64,000 nt of DNA from Sclerodactyla briareus. Its lineage: Eukaryota > Echinodermata > Holothuroidea > Dendrochirotida > Sclerodactylidae. Location: the NCBI GenBank assembly GCA_026419785.1, contig JAODTK010003754.1:310001-374000 (forward strand). Direction: 5' to 3'. Under the pieces are notes generated by a model that was given only the letters and a program-made list of their open reading frames with translations, made no database searches and was not told the origin of the DNA. Position numbers and translations under genes: made by a program. This document shows, piece by piece, positions 60,591 through 64,000 of this stretch (positions are counted from its first letter, which is position 1; every line of letters starts with the position of its first letter).

Positions 60591-62173
60591 ACCAGGGGTT
60601 CCAAATTGCGTTCCTCTCGTACTGACGAAATAGGCCGTGAGGGCGGCCGCATCATCAGTGTAGGATAAACCTGACCTGTCTACGACGGTCCTAAACCCAT
60701 CTCACGTTTTCCCTATTAGTGGTGAAACAATCCAACGTTTGGCAAATTCTGCTTCGCATGATAGAAAGAGCCGACAATCGGTGAATCAAACATTGGTCAA
60801 AGAGATGATAGGCCCAGCTTTCGCGGTCGTATTCGTACTGTGAAAAATCGAGATCAAGAGAGCTTTTGCTTTTTTGCTCTACACGAGGTTTCTGTCCTCG
60901 CTGAGCTCCCCTTGGGACACCTGCGTTACCATTGACAGATGTACCGTACCGCCCTAGTCAAACTCCCCGCCTGACGTTTTCTCCGAAACGGGTTGCCTCT
61001 CCCCACCCCGCGACGGCGCGCACTCCGGCGGCCCGAGGGGAATGGCCAACCGCTACAGACAAAGGTGGCACCACAAAAGTCCTAAGCGACGCGACCCGCC
61101 AGATAGTAGATAGGGACCCGCGTTTACCCGCTTTTATCGAATTTCTCTTCACTTTGACATTCAGAGCACTGGGCAGAATTCACAACATCGGACGGCACGG
61201 ATTACGGTCGACGTATGCTCTGCTTTAATTAGACGTCGGTTTTCCCCGACCGTGCCAGTTCTGTGTCGGTCGTTCCACCACCACACACGCCGGTCGACGC
61301 GTTAGCCGCGCCGGTCCGAGACGGAGGCTCTGCCTGAACGTCCGGGAATGTTAGCCCGGTACCCTTTCGCGCCCTGAGGCGCCCCCGGAATCGCCGCGAG
61401 CATACTCAAACGGCCGACCTAAGGCGTCCGATCACCGAACGGAACTACCCCGGAGCTTAGGCTCGACTGACTCGTATCGCCTCGCGCGGCCGAGAGGCAG
61501 TCGGCGTTAGACGGAGCATGGCACCCCCCCGCGCCCAGCGCCGCCCCGCACCCACTTTCGACGTGCGAGACGAACGGTCGCCGGGGGGGGGCGCCGGACG
61601 AGGAGGTTGCGCCGTAGCCGAGGCAACCGACCGCCACGGGACCCGGAGCCCGAGTATGACCCCCCCGTGGACCCCGCAGACGGGCGAGCCACCGACACCG
61701 GTGTGAATCCCCCGGACGGTGCCCCATGTACATGCCGGGCTCTCGTCCGTGTGCTTCTCGGCAGTTTCAAGTAATTTGAACCCTCTCTTTCCAATTCTTT
61801 TCAACGTTCCCTCACGGTACTTGTCACATCGGTCTCGTGCTCAGTATTTAGTCCTTGGATGAATTCCACCACCCCTCTTAAGGCTGCTATCTCAAACAAC
61901 CCGACTCTTGGAAAACGTCCGTCCTGCCAAGGGGGCCCGCCCTACGGTCCCTATCACGCTCTCAGGCTATGACACCCCCGATCCAAACAGGAACTTGAGA
62001 ACGAAACCCCCCGTCGGCTAGACTTCGGTTCTCCATACGCCACAGTTTCCTCAAACAACCGCCAGTGCGCGGATCGGCTGCTGGGCTTCTCCATCTTCGC
62101 TCCGCCGCCATTGATGGAATCCTTGGTTAGTTTCGTTTCACCTCCGCTAGTAATATGCTTAAATCTACGTGGG
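60591..62173 (-). pseudogene. 28S rRNA gene, deleted and degenerate
   Basis: Minus-strand large-subunit rRNA. Recognised on the plus strand as complement: the 5' start near TAGTAATATGCTTAAAT (62149-62165), the D1 region with CCCTCACGGTACTTGT (61809-61826), TTAATTAGACGTCGG (61226), CATTCAGAGCACTGGGCAGAA (61159), AGATAGTAGATAGGGAC (61101), GTCAAACTCCCCGCCTGAC (60957) and the sarcin-ricin loop TTCCTCTCGTACTGA (60610-60624). The 5' start to the sarcin-ricin loop covers only ~1.6 kb, far less than the 3 kb or more expected. About 80 bases that carry the peptidyl-transferase strand are missing between 60781 and 60805. As written it cannot be functional. Confidence 0.88.
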
Positions 62174-62491
62174 AAGAGGGATGGCCGGACGCGGACGGTC
62201 CATAGCGCGTCCCGCGCGCCGGGCGCCGACCGTCCGTGCTCCGCGCCTGCTGGGGACCACCCTCGAGATGCATTGGTCTCCCCCTTCGAAGAGTCCCGCG
62301 GTCGTAACACGACCCGATCGCCGCTCCGAGCGCGACTTCCGGCGCTCGACAAATCGTGGGCTCCGCGTAATGTCACTGATCGACGGCAGCTTCGCCGCGG
62401 CGCAAACCGGGCGCTCTCGGGGCCCTGGCAGGAGGGGTCGCGCTGTCTCCTTCCTCCGTCCGCCGCCACCCTGTGGAGAGGCGGGCGTCCT
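62174..62491 (-). other. ITS2
   Basis: The GC-rich spacer between 28S and 5.8S, by position. Part of it (62190-62375) is repeated beyond the 28S at 59960-60175. Confidence 0.8.
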
Positions 62492-62659
62492 TCAGACGCT
62501 CAGCCGAACGTGGTCCGAGGCTCGACAAGGAACCCCGGACCGCAATTTGCGTTCGAAATGTCGTTGATTAGTGAGGTTCTGCAATTCACCTAACTCTCAG
62601 CATCTGACTGCGACTTTCATCGACCCACGAGCCGATTGATCCACCACAAAATTGTGACA
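62492..62659 (-). rRNA. 5.8S rRNA
   Basis: On the complement I read GATCCACCACAAAATTG (5' end side), ATCGACCCACGAGCCGATTG, CTGCAATTCAC, TGCGTTCGAAATGTCG and GACGCTCAG (3' end side). The order and the length of about 165 bases fit 5.8S. Several changes fall in almost invariant positions (CGACGCACGAGCCGAGTG expected), so it is either degenerate or affected by sequence error. In the ribosome it pairs with the 28S 5' end. Confidence 0.88.
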
Positions 62660-63133
62660 ACCCTTCAACTCGGAGAGAGGACCGGAACTTCGTCCTTTTG
62701 CCTCTGTACTGGAAACGGACGAGGTCGGTCGGAGCGCGGTTGGAATAGCGCCGCTCGATACCGCAGTAGTCCTCGACGCGAACGGCCGATATCACTACCG
62801 GCCGCGACGCGGCCGCGGTGCTCTGCCCGGGTTTAGCGCCTCGCGCCGGCGTCCTGCGGCGACGAAAGGGCCTCCTGGCGTCTCCCCGTGGGAGGCGACG
62901 CTACCGGCTCGACGCCACGACCCGCGAAGGTCGACGCGAAGTACTCCGTAGCGTCGCCGAACCCCACCTCGAGGAGGGACGCCCGTGGAGTCCTTTTCCG
63001 TCTCTGTTTTCTGCATTGTTTTGCGCATGATCCGTGGGCCGCGGCGTCGGGTGAGAGACGGTGAGACCGTCCCGACGGTGCGACTCGCCGCGATGCCCCG
63101 CTGGGAGGTTCGATTCGAGTGGGTTTCGATCGG
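62660..63133 (-). other. ITS1
   Basis: Spacer between 5.8S and 18S, about 474 bases, GC-rich, defined by the flanking rRNA ends. No further motif was recognised. Confidence 0.8.
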
Positions 63134-64000
63134 TAATGGAATCATTCCGCAAGTTCCTACGGAAACCTTGTTAGACTTGTACTTCCTCCTTAATGATCAG
63201 TTCGACCATCTTCTCGTCACCCTAGCGACAACCGACCGAAGCCTGGGGATGCCGGTAGACGGCGATCAAATGGATCACTAAGGCATTGGATCGGTAGTAG
63301 GGACGGGCGGGTGTGTAAAGGGCAGAGGACGTAATTAATTAGCGAGCTGATGACTCGTGTTTATTTGGAATTCCTCGTTCAGGGATACAAATACGAGTCC
63401 TGTCCCCAGCACGGCGGAATTCAGCGGATTGCCCCCAGACCTGTCGGCCGAGGGCACGTGTACCCGCTGCTTGCGCCAGTGTAGCGCGGCGTGCGGCCCC
63501 GGACATTTTAAGGCCAGTCACAGGACCTGTATTGCTCTATCTCGTATGGTGGTGAACGCCATTTATCCCTCTATGAAGTTAGACGCGGCCACACCACGAC
63601 GGATGGCGGACCTTATTATATCAAGCCAATTGAGTCTCGTTCGTTATCGGAAGTAACCAGACAAATCACTCCACCAAATAAAACGGCCATGCACCACCGT
63701 CCACAGAATCGAGAAAGAGCTCTCAATCTGTCCATCCTTACTGTGTCCGGGCCCTGGTAGGTTCCGTGGTGAGTCAATAGGCCGCAGGCGCCAATCCTGG
63801 TGGTTGCCTTCTGTACAATCCTTCAAGTTTCAGCTTTCAACCATAATCCTCCGGAACCCAAAGACTTTGGTTTCACGGCGAGTTGCCCTCCGAGTATGGG
63901 AGAAGCGCCGGCGGTTACGCGGGTCGGTATCGTTATGTCGGATCTAGGGCGGTATCTGATCACCTTCGATCCTCCGCATTTCGCTCTGATCATGAGAAAT
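63134..64000 (-). rRNA. 18S rRNA, 3' part (runs off the window)
   Basis: Small-subunit rRNA on the minus strand; its 5' part lies beyond the right edge. The complement shows the 3' end (TAATGGAATCATTCCGC), CTACGGAAACCTTGTTAGACTT, GGGACGGGCGGGTGTGTAAAG, GGAATTCCTCGTTCA, AGTCTCGTTCGTTATCGGAA, AAACGGCCATGCACCACC, CAAGTTTCAGCTTT and CGGTATCTGATC. Near-universal primer sites carry indels (TTGTTACGACTT lacks its C, and GGGCGGTGTGTACAAAG has one insertion and a missing CA). It is recognisable but degraded or error-bearing. Confidence 0.93.

Noticed and set aside
61090..61120. R2 retrotransposon insertion in 28S
   Set aside because: The AGATAGTAGATAGGGAC stretch close to the usual R2 site is present, but the site itself is deleted and no R2 coding sequence follows.
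59468..62593. Many open frames of 100-171 codons on both strands
   Set aside because: They lie within rDNA or its GC-rich spacer, where stop codons are rare. They are shadows.
1..64000. CRISPR arrays, bacterial operons or phage
   Set aside because: No short direct repeats with unique spacers, no ribosome binding sites and no gene-dense stretches. The content is eukaryotic nuclear repeat DNA.

Overview
The window looks like repeat-rich nuclear DNA from an invertebrate animal. Four things point this way: TTAGGG-type telomeric repeats, a eukaryotic 18S-ITS1-5.8S-ITS2-28S order on the minus strand at the right end, many decayed non-LTR retrotransposons (LINEs) of animal type, and AT, G/C-homopolymer and satellite repeats with no bacterial gene structure. 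The LINE tail types and the GGCTACGCCACTG-type terminal motifs would suit a marine deuterostome such as an echinoderm or hemichordate, but that is inference and weak. I found no intact host protein-coding gene. Every open frame that I can explain is a fragment of a LINE reverse transcriptase or endonuclease, a reading through a repeat, or an rDNA shadow.

Layout. 0-10 kb: a LINE 3' end (1-1005), an array of about 13 copies of a 102-bp satellite (4.13-5.50 kb) with one orphan monomer at 1.8 kb, a shrunken relative of the repeat unit found further right (5.5-7.0 kb), a roughly 1-kb direct duplication (7.96-9.55 kb) and a long AT microsatellite. 10.2-28.5 kb: two head-to-tail copies of a unit of about 9.2 kb, each with a minus-strand reverse transcriptase fragment, an internal pair of long direct repeats and a plus-strand LINE 3' end. 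28.7-33.6 kb: two head-to-tail copies of a unit of about 2.45 kb that carries a LINE C-terminal region and the endonuclease/RT start of a LINE. The second copy runs on into a nearly full-length but frameshifted LINE that ends near 35.05 kb.

35-59 kb: mostly non-coding DNA with old dispersed repeats. These include a second full LINE tail at 51.1-52.4 kb, an inverted pair of TCAGCATGTC minisatellites at 37.9 and 47.9 kb, a MITE-like element at 41.2 kb, a SINE-like repeat at 43.9 kb with a relative at 55.7 kb, and an array of about 120 bp units at 45 kb. 59-64 kb: a short telomeric array, then a GC-rich rDNA-type spacer, then a strongly deleted 28S, ITS2, 5.8S, ITS1 and the 3' part of 18S, all on the minus strand.

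Two themes run through the window. First, the tandem copies between 10 and 34 kb differ mainly by scattered single-base insertions and deletions. That is what uncorrected long-read sequence looks like, so some of the apparent decay and duplication may be technical. Second, the rDNA has changes in almost invariant positions, lacks part of the peptidyl-transferase region, and repeats ITS2-like sequence beyond the 28S. It is therefore either a degenerate array end next to telomeric repeats or a mis-assembled rDNA collapse. All identifications here were made by reading; no search was run.
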